A DNA stretch of 28,158 nt from positions 44,576-72,733 of the forward strand of contig KZ111146.1 in assembly GCA_002077045.2 (NCBI GenBank), given 5' to 3'. The notes below the pieces were generated by a model. It was not told the origin of the DNA. It ran no database searches and worked only from the letters and a program-made list of their open reading frames with translations. Source of the stretch: Rachicladosporium sp. CCFEE 5018 (taxonomy: Eukaryota; Ascomycota; Dothideomycetes; Cladosporiales; Cladosporiaceae). Both the position numbers and the translations under genes were made by a program. Positions 10,401 to 18,954 of the stretch are shown here, in pieces. Position 1 is the first letter of the stretch. The number at the start of each line of letters is the position of its first letter.

Positions 10401-11787
10401 GCCAGTGATGGCTGCAAGGTTTGGCTGAATACCTGCTTGTTGCCATGCTTGCATCTGCGCGAGTTGCAAGGCGTTGAGTTGCTGACCACCGAACATGGCA
10501 GGCGGCTGGACCAGTACTTGACCCTGTGGTAGCTGAACGAGCTGTGGCTGTTGCTGGTACTGGAAGCCGGCAAGGGAGTTGATAGAGTGGCTCTGCATGG
10601 AGCCGCGTTGACGATGTCCGGGTTGGAACGGAGAAGCAGTTACCTGCTGGTTCATGCTGAAGTTGCCCATGTTTGACTGCTGGGGCTCATTGATCGTGGG
10701 TGTTGGAGGCTGCATCTGGGGCTGTGGCTGTGGCTGGCGCCAGTTACCCTCAAAGTTGCGAGAACCTTGCCTCGCGTGCCCTGTGCTGCCTTGACGTGCA
10801 AGACCGCTCTGGTTCGCTGGGCTGGTGCCAGCGTCACTTGTTGCTTGAGGTGGTGGAAATTGGAAGCCAGTGGGTCCGCCGCGGCTGCTAGCAGCCATGC
10901 CTCGACCACCCACTGCCATGCTCTGGCTACGACCGTGTCCACGTCCACCAAGTCCGCCTCGTGAGGCAGAACCTGGTGTCAAGTTCTGTGGTGACATGGT
11001 CTGCGACTGAGAGGGTGTCTGGGACTCTTGCTGGCCGATGCCAGGGCTGATGGAGCGATTCGAAGTAGATGGTGAGGCGCCGCCTGGAATGGGAAACTGA
11101 AAGCCGCTAGGTTTCCGCTTCGCCTCCGCAAGCTCGGCCGCCTTCTTGGCCTCTGGAAGTGCGAGCGAGTGTCTGCGTGCATGACCACTTCCGGCAGCGC
11201 CACCGCCTCGGCCGCCACGTGGTGCGTTATTCTCACTGCGGCCCTGGCTGGCAGGGAATCCGAAGTCGCCAAACGCAGATCCAGAGGCCCCGCTCGATGG
11301 TGCAGGGGGAGGGCCCATGCCCATATTCGGCATGGCGGACTGATTTCGACGATGTCCGCCAGGTATACCCATCCCACCAGTCATTGGAATGCCGAGGTTT
11401 TGCTGACCCATGGCACCCATCTGACCTTGTTGGAACTGGAAGCCATTCGGTTGCGGTGACATGTTCATATTCTGCATCTGACTCTGCAGCTGTTGGAACT
11501 GGTTGGGTAGCTGCTGTGTTTGCGGGATCATGCCCATGTTGACGTATTGCTGGTGGGTGGCAGCGATCTGGACTTGCTGCTGTTGCAGCATCTCGATCTG
11601 CTGTGCGAGCGCAAGTTGCTCCACTTGGAATTGATGGTCAGCACGTGATCATCCCACTGTTCTGAAACGGCAGGGCAGACTCACTCATCAAGGGCGTCAT
11701 CTCTGACGGGCTTCGGCGATGTGCAATGTGTAAGGGACGTCCATTCGCATCTCTCTGGCCGTTGTTCTGGCCCTGTTGCTGATTCAT
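7471..11787 (-). CDS. SSD1: Ssd1/Sts5-type RNA-binding translational repressor (RNase II fold pseudonuclease)
   Basis: Exons 11787-11685, 11623-7573 and 7510-7471 give a 1397-residue protein. Intron 1 (61 nt, GTGAGT, CTGAC branch) joins PLHIAHRRSPSEMTPLM to MEQLALAQQIEML. Intron 2 (62 nt, GTGAGT, CACAG) joins DLGKSPP to CLTIRSLNPYAL, the normal family terminus, which a plain ORF reading would miss. Residues 1-460 are Gln/Gly/Ser/Pro-rich and disordered. Cold-shock-like domains follow (about 464-645), then the RNB domain (about 780-1130) and an S1-like end. At the nuclease site the sequence is DPSGSKELDDA (799-809), with Glu where active RNase II enzymes have Asp. This fits the known non-enzymatic nature of Ssd1, which binds mRNAs for cell-wall proteins and represses their translation under control of the NDR kinase Cbk1. 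The N-terminus has several HxRxxS sites (23-28, 125-130, 182-187, 264-269, 317-322) and FxFP motifs (155-158, 209-212, 288-291). The ~1.2 kb upstream region is CT-rich on the sense strand. Confidence 0.93.
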
Positions 11788-12992
11788 GCTGACGGTGGTG
11801 CTGTATACTACAATCTGTACAATTGCCGAGTATGTGGCTAGCCGTGTGACCCGAGATCAAGTGACTCGTCTGCGTAGCAACTCTGCTGATGTCGTGTACG
11901 GTTTCGGAACTGCGATCGGCGATGAAGGGTACGCTGAAACTGCTCGTGGCAAGAGTGTGCGAGTATGTGAGAGTGCTTCGAAAGTTGTGTCTGCTGTATG
12001 TGCGTGTTGTAGTAGAACAGGGAGAGTTGATGTAAGGATCGGACAGGCAGCCGGAAGGAGTGGCGTTGTTGATGGGGTGGTCAGTGGAAAGAGCAGTACG
12101 ATGCTCTGGACGAGGTAGGGGCGCCTCAAATGGTGGCCGGCTGGCAACGAGAAGGTGCTGGCGGATAGCCTGTCGTGACGTCTGGATGGGAGGGAGATGT
12201 AGGAGAAGATTGTGGTAAGGATGGAGAAGAGGAGGGTTGTGATGAGGGGATTGGGAGTTGAGACGGGGAAGGATAGCACATGTGTGTGAGGCTGCTCAAA
12301 GTAAGACGTCAGTGGCCCGCACGCCCACTCCCGCCAAACTCCACACAGATATTCGCCAAGACTGGTGGTAGTTGTAGATCGAAGGCATATAATTGGGCTT
12401 CTCGTTCCGGACTCAATCATAGGCACTGGGGTTTGCTCCAGTTTGTATCGAGCTCGTGTGACCTCTCAGACATTTCCTTGTGCTTACCACGGCAAATGTC
12501 AATGCCTCGCGGCTCTGTACGGTATTCTTGGCTGAAACCACATGAGACTCGAGATGCGACTCTTTGTACTGCATACTCGCTGCCCCACCGACGCCCATAC
12601 CCGCGGTTCTCACATGTGCGCCCATGGAGCATTTTCACTAGCTCCCCGGTGTCTCCCCATTTCTACGATATCACTCCATATAGAAGTGCTTGCTACTTGC
12701 GACATCAAATCGCAGTGACTGGAAGTGGTTCGCGTCTCGGCAGCTCTCCCCGTGCGTCCCGAACCCTAAATGGTGCCGATCTCTAGACGCGATCACTTTG
12801 AAGTCGCGCTTTGCATGTTGCATTTGATTGCAAACATTCTTCGCAAGGTCAAACTTCACTTCGCGCCGCTGACACAATGACTCAAACATCATTGATGCCA
12901 CCATAGCTTTCGAAAGCTGTGTTGTCAATTTCGACATTGCTACCAAGAACTGGCCCGAGACATCCCAACACCGCCAAGCTCATATCGCCAAT
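11788..12992. other. Divergent SSD1/GLE1 promoter region
   Basis: About 1.2 kb lie between the SSD1 ATG (minus) and the GLE1 ATG (plus). On the SSD1 sense strand roughly the first 500 bases are C/T-rich, consistent with a long leader. A 189-codon open frame on that strand (12426-11857) begins with GTG and reads as translated C/T-rich leader, so I do not call it a gene. No RNA gene was seen. Confidence 0.5.
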
Positions 12993-14820
12993 ATGAGTTC
13001 ACCTCTGCGACGATCGATCTCTCGGTCGAGCCCGGCACGACACACCCCAAACGGTATCCGGCGTACACCTGCCAATGGTCGAGCGTCACCCCGGGTTGAC
13101 AGCCCAGCACAACAACTCGCAGACGAGTTCAGCCGAATCGTCCTAGACGCAGATCGTGACTTCCGCAACAGACTTGATGCGACGTCAGACGAGCAGGAGC
13201 GGTGTCATCTAGAGGCGCTAGCCAAGGCACTCGCTGAGCATGAGGCCGTACGTGCGAGTGCGGAGCGGGCAAGGGAGAGGCTGGAGCTCGAGATGGAGCG
13301 CATGAAGCAGAAGCGGGAAGCTGACGAGAAAGCTGGGGTGGAGCGTGAGCGGAGAAGGCTTGCAGATGAGCGGGCTGCGGTGGACGAGGCGCAAGAGAAG
13401 GAGCGCAGGGAGTATGAGGACAGGGCCGCGGCGAAGTTGAGAGCGAAGCAGGAGAATGATCGTAAGGCGGCGAAGGAGAAAGCCGATGTTGAACAACGTG
13501 AGAGGAACGAGGCAGAAGCAGCCAAAGTACAGTCAGATGCGTATGCGAAGGCGCAGCGAGACGCGCAAGCAAAACCACATGCATCCCAGACACCGCAAGC
13601 TGTATCTTCACCAACAGTCCAGGCTCCTGCGCCGAGGTTGCAGCCGCCTACACCGAGCACTCACCACGTCAATGGCGCCACTCAAGCCGCGCACGCTGCA
13701 CCCGCCGCTACAGCTCCTTCGTACACCGCCACTGTGGATGCGGCAGCTCGGCAATTTTGCGGCCCACTGACACCCACGAGTGTTGTCACGCCAATGAACG
13801 CACGAGAGAGCGAGCATCAACGCTATCTCGACCTTCACAAACGTCTCAAGCAGATGCGCAAAGACGTCCTCACCGAAGCACAAAGGCTGGGCGTCAAGGA
13901 CCAGCTGTCGAACAAGCGCAGGGAGCTCACAACAGCAATTGGGCAGACCAACAAACACGACAAGGCTGCACAACAGGCGACCGTAAGCTTTCCTCACCTC
14001 CTCACGTGAAACCCTCTCGCACCATATGCTAACCGATACTTCACAGATGAGAAAAGTCCGCGACATCGTGATCGCAGGAGCCAAAATTCTGCCTACGAGG
14101 ATTGACATCTCGCCGTACATCATCAGCGTCTCTCCTGTGGCGCTGAAGGGCGACAATGCAGACACTCTCGGACCTGCTGGACTTCTCTTCATGCTCTCCT
14201 GGCTAGCCAAGACAGTCATCCGCCAGTTCGTCGCCGAGGCTTCCGACGATGGGAAAGCTGCCGATCCGATCGGAGTGCTGACGGTCACCATCTTCGCCAA
14301 CCCAGATCTACGACCGAACGGCGTACCGCTGATTGACATGCTCTGGGCAAAGTACCACAAGGTCTGCCCTGCACTATTCGGCATCAGTGGTACCCAGAAC
14401 ACGAAAGCAGGCCGATTGCGACTTGGCTGGGACCTCGATGAGGACGATGCGGCGAACTACCGCCGATTTCGTGGCTTCGCTGTCGGCTTTGCAGCAATTA
14501 CACTTCGCGACTTCTCCAAGTCGAAGAACCCGAATCCTGCGCCGAACGCCCTTTACTGGACCTCCCTAGCACGTATCTTGTCAACACCTGCAGGGCTGCA
14601 ATCATCGACGCAGTACACCATCTTGCAGCATATGATCCACCTCTACGTCCATCGTTTCATCCAATTCTACGGAGCTGCTGCCGTTGCAGCCATACGCAAA
14701 GCGTGCTACGACTTCCCGGCGACCGCACCAAGGCTCTCATCTGGAGGCGACGACCCGGCTGTGCAAGCAATGAAGAGCCTGCCGTTCAGTCTGAAGAAGG
14801 AGTACCAGCTCACGCTCTAG
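12993..14820 (+). CDS. GLE1: Gle1, nuclear pore mRNA-export factor
   Basis: Exons 12993-13982 and 14047-14820 give 587 residues up to a TAG. The intron (13983-14046, 64 nt) has GTAAGC, a GCTAACC branch point and CACAG, phase 0. Residues 1-40 are Ser/Arg/Pro-rich. Residues ~40-200 form a long charged coiled coil (repeated E/R/K/A heptads from EQERCHLEALAKALAEHEA on). Residues ~200-280 are a Pro/Ala/Thr linker. From ~285 the Gle1 C-terminal HEAT-like domain follows, with KDVLTEAQRLGVKDQL, LGPAGLLFMLSWLAKTVIRQ, MLWAKYHKVCPALFG and a final LYVHRFIQFYGAAAVAAIRK. Gle1 sits on the cytoplasmic face of the pore and, with inositol hexakisphosphate, stimulates the DEAD-box helicase Dbp5 to release exported mRNA. 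The sequence reaches KKEYQLTL and then TAG (14818-14820), but the frame stays open for another 156 sense codons (separate entry), so the true C-terminus is uncertain. Confidence 0.9.
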
Positions 14821-15291
14821 AAGAGCGGATCTGGATCTACTCCTCCTCAGCAGACGAGCAGCGCTGGAACTCTCAAACCCCAGCAGGGAAGCAAAGCAGC
14901 ACCCCACCCTTCACAGCAGACGAGCGCGGCAGTGACATACAACCAAAAGCAGAATCATCGGGTAGAGAACGACCCTCCTCGACGTAACGCAACTCCAACA
15001 GAAGACGACATGGGCTTCGCGATTAGGTACGCAGCCAAGGTGTCGCAGGAGTTCAAATTCAAGGGCGCAGAGTTCGGTCGCCCTACTTTTGGCGCTGCTG
15101 CTTCGAGCGGTGCACCAACGCGTCCCAGTAACATTGGACCAGGAGGGAGCAGGTTTGCGCAGTATGGTGGGCATGTGAATCCCGCCTTCCTGCCGAATGG
15201 CGCTCACGTCAACCCTGCATTTGGTCGGCATGGGAGCTCGCCGCTAGCGAACGGAGGCACGAGGAGGAAGGCGGCTGGGTCTTGGGCTTGA
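14821..15291 (+). CDS. In-frame coding block after the GLE1 TAG (possible alternative C-terminus)
   Basis: Directly after the TAG at 14818-14820 the same frame runs open for 156 sense codons to a TGA at 15289-15291. The product is protein-like rather than random: a Ser/Thr/Pro/Gln-rich stretch, then DDMGFAIRYAAKVSQEFKFK, then Gly/Asn/Phe-rich sequence (GGHVNPAF and AHVNPAFGRH as a near-repeat, PTFGAAASSG) and a basic end. It has no ATG of its own until DDMGFA, which argues against a separate gene. A 60-nt phase-0 intron, GTGCAA (14761) to CTCTAG (14820), with a CTCAC-like branch point, would remove VQAMKSLPFSLKKEYQLTL and the stop and fuse this block to GLE1. The alternatives are a nonsense mutation (CAG to TAG), stop readthrough, or translated-looking 3' UTR. 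Confidence 0.5.
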   Translation, partial: KSGSGSTPPQQTSSAGTLKPQQGSKAAPHPSQQTSAAVTYNQKQNHRVENDPPRRNATPTEDDMGFAIRYAAKVSQEFKFKGAEFGRPTFGAAASSGAPTRPSNIGPGGSRFAQYGGHVNPAFLPNGAHVNPAFGRHGSSPLANGGTRRKAAGSWA

Positions 15292-15446
15292 CGTACAGAA
15301 GACAGGAGGCACATGCTCCAGAACCGCAACAGGATTGCGGTGGACGGTGCGCCCGATGCGTTGCTACGTAATAACGTAAAGTGGTGACCAGATGAACTGG
15401 CCTTGAAGGGCTTCCGGCCACACGGGTAAGACCAAGATCGTCTCTC

Positions 15447-16292
15447 TCAAGTCTCAGCTGTATGTCTACCACTGTGATTCATGTAAGCATGCCGCAGCTC
15501 GGGGACCTGTGACGCATCCTCTGCAAACTCAGCACCGTATTCCCGCATCATCGCCACCCTCTCCTCCATAGTCAACGCCAGCCTCAGCCTGCCAAAGTCG
15601 TCCGGAACATCACGTTCGCTTCCATACCTCAGCACCCACACCCCTGCCCCTTCCGCGGGCCACCCGTACACCACCACCTTCTCCTCCTCCTCAGTTGACT
15701 CGCGGGCTCCTATGGTCGCGTTAGCCCAGTCCCGCTTGCTAACCCACCATTTAGCACCGATGCGCCGTAGTCTGTCACAGAATTCGTCTTCCTCGTTGGG
15801 ATCGCTGGAGCATTCGCAGACTTCTGAGCGAGAGAGAGATAGATGAAGCAGATCCAGGACGTCGGCCTCCTTAAGCAAAATGCCGCCAGAAGAAGGATAG
15901 CCGTATATATTGCAGCCTCTGGATCCGAAGATGGTACGCTGAGCGACTCCCCGAGGAACAGGTGCGGGCTGTGAAGTTCGATGATCTTCCAGATCGTTGT
16001 TGTCGTCGTCGATTGGTTGTGGCACTCGAAGAACCCGGGAGAACAAGTTGAGGAACATCATCCCTTGTGTGATAAGCGGCGATGAGCAATATTGACCTCT
16101 GAGCTTTGATCGGTCAAGCAGTCCTCGTAGCAACCTAGTTGTACCTGTCAGTGCCGCTGTACGAGAAGCGAGCTGCATACGACTGTAGCCTAGCAGGCGG
16201 CTACCCTGTTCGTCGCCACAGTGGAATGCCGTCAGATCAGCACATCCCCACGGGTAGAGCCATAGCGTTATTGTGGTAGTGGTCCAGTACAT
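15447..16292 (-). CDS. Conserved-looking fungal protein of unknown function
   Basis: An intronless frame stops with TGA at 15449-15447. The first ATG is at 16292 (A at -3, 281 residues). In-frame ATGs at 16178 and 16061 (G at -3) are alternatives, and the N-terminal ~75 residues look less protein-like, so a shorter ~204-residue product from 16061 is quite possible. The C-terminal part looks like a folded domain: RTIFGSRGCNIYGYPSSGGI, LLHLSLSRSE, DEFCDRLRRIGAKWWVSKRD, VVVYGWPAEGAGVWVLRYG, FGRLRLALTMEERVAMMREYG and a final EDASQVPEL. The acidic EEEE linker and WP-x-EG-x-GVWVL pattern recall uncharacterised ascomycete proteins, but I cannot name a family or function. It is convergent with GLE1 (155 bases to the far stop of the GLE1 downstream block). 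Its 3' end is strongly G-rich on the coding strand. Confidence 0.65.
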   Translation of the reverse strand: MYWTTTTITLWLYPWGCADLTAFHCGDEQGSRLLGYSRMQLASRTAALTGTTRLLRGLLDRSKLRGQYCSSPLITQGMMFLNLFSRVLRVPQPIDDDNNDLEDHRTSQPAPVPRGVAQRTIFGSRGCNIYGYPSSGGILLKEADVLDLLHLSLSRSEVCECSSDPNEEDEFCDRLRRIGAKWWVSKRDWANATIGARESTEEEEKVVVYGWPAEGAGVWVLRYGSERDVPDDFGRLRLALTMEERVAMMREYGAEFAEDASQVPELRHAYMNHSGRHTAET

Positions 16293-16718
16293 GATAGGCA
16301 ACTAATCACGCTGTCGTGGCCAATGCTTGAATGGCCTTGATGTCTACTGCATCCTGTCGCATGTGCAATCCCTGCATTCGACCGGCGTGGTAGCTCACCA
16401 TTGGCGAATGGGGGAACGAGGCAGCAGGCAGCTGGATCTTCGGCACAGAAGCTAGAAGAGAGGCGATGTCAGTGAAGCATAAGAGGACTGTGAAAGACTG
16501 CACTTCACGGCTGGATGATCTGATCGCTGGAAAGGAAGAAGAAACGTGGATGCAGCTTTTGGTACCAGTTGTACATCTGCCGCGCAGCGATAGAAGAATA
16601 GCAATAATGCACGTCCAGTGCAGTTGGGGTATCATCGCGCAGAAAACCCAAGAATAATCAGCCAAAGCCGTCCATAACCCCAGCCCAAGCACCAGGCGTC
16701 ACTTCCAGAATTTTGGCA
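16293..16718. other. Intergenic, possible unrecognised minus-strand exons
   Basis: Between the unknown gene and the sphingoid-base kinase, both minus strand. On the minus strand there are two pyrimidine-rich AG tracts that look like intron 3' ends: CTCTCTTCTAG with an ACTGAC branch point (acceptor near 16450) and TTCTTCCTTTCCAG (acceptor near 16520). They could belong to 5' UTR introns or upstream exons of the 15447-16292 gene, or to a small separate gene. I could not build a convincing frame. Confidence 0.35.
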
Positions 16719-18338
16719 TTACGGCGTCCCCGGCGGCCCTTCAAACTCATACACCCCTCCGCGCTTACTCACCACGGTCCCCAATCCCGGCACAACCTCC
16801 GCCTGAAAAGCCTCAAAAGGCACCCGTTCCCCATCAACCGCAACAAACCCCTCCTTCTGCCCACCCTGCCCACCAAGCCACCGGCCGAACTTCGCTCTCC
16901 ACCCTTTCCCATCCCGCTTCGGCGCTTGGCGAGGTGTGATGCGGTAAGCTGTGACTTTCCGATACGACACTTCGGGAAAATCGATGTTAGCGCCGCTTTC
17001 TACCGTTGTGAGCATGCGGAGGGCCGTGAGGCGCGGGAGCAAGCCGTCGACTATAACCATATCTTGGCAGCCGTCTGCGGGGAGGGCGACGGGGAAGAAG
17101 GGCGTGGATGGGGCCATGTAGGCCATGTTGCCGGTGTAGAAGTTTCCTAGCGTGGGGAGGGATTGGTGGGTGAAATTGCTTGCTAATGTGGTATTCACGG
17201 TGCCGTAGCGCAGAGGCGGCAAAGGATCTGTAGACGGTCTAAGAACTGCAGATGAAGAGTGTTGCAGCCCTGCTATTTCGTGGGCGGCGCATGCTTTGCG
17301 GTACTGCTCTTTGATGACGCGGTTGTCGTCTTCTTCGACTGCGACGCTGAGTTCGGCCGGGTAGACCGTTTTGCCTAGGAGGCGGACGAGGATGCCCCAG
17401 GTGAAGCGCATTGGGCCCATCCAGCGCAATCGCTCGGTCCCAAGATCACTCTCAGCGATGATGCCCACAGATTGGGAGAGGAAGCTGTAGTATTTCTGGT
17501 CGCCTTGAGTGATGGCTACGAGGTCCATTGGCGTACGCACGCCTTTCACTATGGCAAGAGCGGCTAGCGATGGCGAGTCGGTGCCGTTGAGGTTGAGGCT
17601 CATGGCATTGCCCGTCCCGCATGGTAGCTGCACGACTGCGATCTTTCTTAGCGCGCCAGTCGCATCTTTGCGCCGTGCCAGCCCATTGAATACCTCATGT
17701 GGCAGTCCGTCGCCACTTGCGCACGCGACTACATCGAAAGCGTTTGCATCCAGCTGCTCGGCCATATCGGCAGCATGGCCCCGGTATGCCGTCCGCTCGA
17801 CATCAACCTCGCAGTGGGCAGCCGCGAAGATCTTTTCAATCTCCTTCCGCCATAGCTTCTGAGCGTAGCCTTGTCCGCCCTTCGGATTGATCATTACTTT
17901 CATCCGCGGGCGTCTACGAACGCCAGCCGGGTATGCGCGGTCAAGTAGCGCGGTGACCCATGCTTGCGCCTGCGCAAGGTAGGTCTTGTCCAGGACCGCA
18001 TAGTTCACATATGCTACTCGGCATGCATTCTTGCCGGATGGTCGCGCATAGTGGATAGTTACTTCGAAGTCCACCAGCTCCGCCCAGAGGATGTTATAGA
18101 AGGGCACTGCCCGCGTAGTCTTAACGAATTGTGGTAGTAAGCCGCAGAAGTTCCTCGGCTTCCGGCGGTACTTCAGTCCTTCGTCTAGTATGATCAGTGC
18201 ATCTGTCCCGAGTGTCAAGGTCGCGTTCCGATCGACAGTCAATGTCAAGGCTGCGTCGGCATTCGAGATCTCAGAGCCAGCTGGGTCCTCGAACGGGTCG
18301 ATGGAGTCGGGGCTTGGCTGTAAAGATGTCGCGGACAT
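16719..18338 (-). CDS. Sphingoid long-chain base kinase (LCB4/LCB5 / sphingosine kinase type)
   Basis: An intronless frame gives 539 residues from the ATG at 18338 (MSATSLQPSP; G at -3). The open frame extends further upstream but only from a TTG, so that part is excluded. The DAGK-type catalytic domain is clear: KVMINPKGGQGYAQKLW (glycine-rich nucleotide loop, 151-157), GHAADMAEQLD, ACASGDGLPHEVFNGLARR (208-219, the conserved SGDG...E..NG motif) and LPCGTGNAMSLNL (239-251, the substrate/ATP loop). A long C-terminal lobe carries YYSFLSQSVGIIAESDLGTE, LRWMGPMRFTWGIL and the terminal VDGERVPFEAFQAEVVPGLG that closes the fold in this family. The enzyme phosphorylates dihydrosphingosine/phytosphingosine at C1 and sets the balance between growth-inhibiting free bases and their phosphates. 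It is usually membrane-associated. The ~60-residue N-terminal region (LTVDRNATLTLGTDALIILD...) is typical of fungal members. Which yeast paralogue it matches cannot be told. Confidence 0.9.
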   Translation of the reverse strand: MSATSLQPSPDSIDPFEDPAGSEISNADAALTLTVDRNATLTLGTDALIILDEGLKYRRKPRNFCGLLPQFVKTTRAVPFYNILWAELVDFEVTIHYARPSGKNACRVAYVNYAVLDKTYLAQAQAWVTALLDRAYPAGVRRRPRMKVMINPKGGQGYAQKLWRKEIEKIFAAAHCEVDVERTAYRGHAADMAEQLDANAFDVVACASGDGLPHEVFNGLARRKDATGALRKIAVVQLPCGTGNAMSLNLNGTDSPSLAALAIVKGVRTPMDLVAITQGDQKYYSFLSQSVGIIAESDLGTERLRWMGPMRFTWGILVRLLGKTVYPAELSVAVEEDDNRVIKEQYRKACAAHEIAGLQHSSSAVLRPSTDPLPPLRYGTVNTTLASNFTHQSLPTLGNFYTGNMAYMAPSTPFFPVALPADGCQDMVIVDGLLPRLTALRMLTTVESGANIDFPEVSYRKVTAYRITPRQAPKRDGKGWRAKFGRWLGGQGGQKEGFVAVDGERVPFEAFQAEVVPGLGTVVSKRGGVYEFEGPPGTP

Positions 18339-18954
18339 TGCGCTGAGCGAGTGAAGCGCAATGTCAGTGTACGGTATTGCTGCACGCGATGAATAAGTAG
18401 AACAGACTATGTACTGCAATTATTGACTATGGTTGCACGCATGCCGCTGTGGCTGACGTCTCGCATCCGAGGCGCCTTAAGTAAGCTTGGCTTGGCACTC
18501 CTCGCTGTCAAGGCACTTTGTCACGCAGTCAACAAACATAGCTTCCCTCGACTAATCTTACCTTGACATCGACCGCACTCTTCTTGACTACATGTATTGC
18601 GCGGCAGATGTTGTTGACTACGCCCAAGCGACTTCTAATTGGGCTGTGACAGTGGAAGCCTGAGGCTTGAAGGCCCCGTGCGTGGCTACTGCAGCGGTAT
18701 GCGGGTGGCTTCGAAGCAGAGCGCCTCTTTGCTGGGCATCACCCCACTCGGGTTCGGCCACCGCCAGGCTGAGCTGGGCGCCATGGCGCCGTCTAGCACG
18801 CGAGCGCTGCCAGGAGAGGATAGCCCTGTGCTGTGCTCGCGTAGTGTACCTCACGACTTTCCCGTCGACGGATGCTTCAACAGCGTCTCGTTGTATCGGC
18901 CGATTTCCTTCTCAAACCCCTCTCTACTGCTGCCTCACTTCTTACCGCACTCCA
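18339..18954. other. Divergent promoter region
   Basis: About 615 bases lie between the kinase ATG (minus) and the Kre9-like gene ATG (plus). The 60 bases just upstream of 18955 are a C/T-rich leader. Overlapping plus-strand open frames from 18639 and 18667 read through this leader and are not genes, except where the latter joins exon 1 of the next gene. Confidence 0.5.

Noticed and set aside
11857..12426. 189-codon minus-strand frame upstream of SSD1
   Set aside because: It starts at GTG and is a translation of a C/T-rich leader (Ser/Pro/Leu/Thr/His-rich) with no domain; more likely 5' UTR or promoter.
13608..14402. 264-codon minus-strand frame opposite GLE1
   Set aside because: Shadow of the GLE1 exons; it spans the GLE1 intron and has no recognisable content.
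16339..18419. N-terminal extension of the sphingoid-base kinase to 18419
   Set aside because: The upstream frame begins at TTG, and the first ATG (18338) begins a normal family N-terminus.
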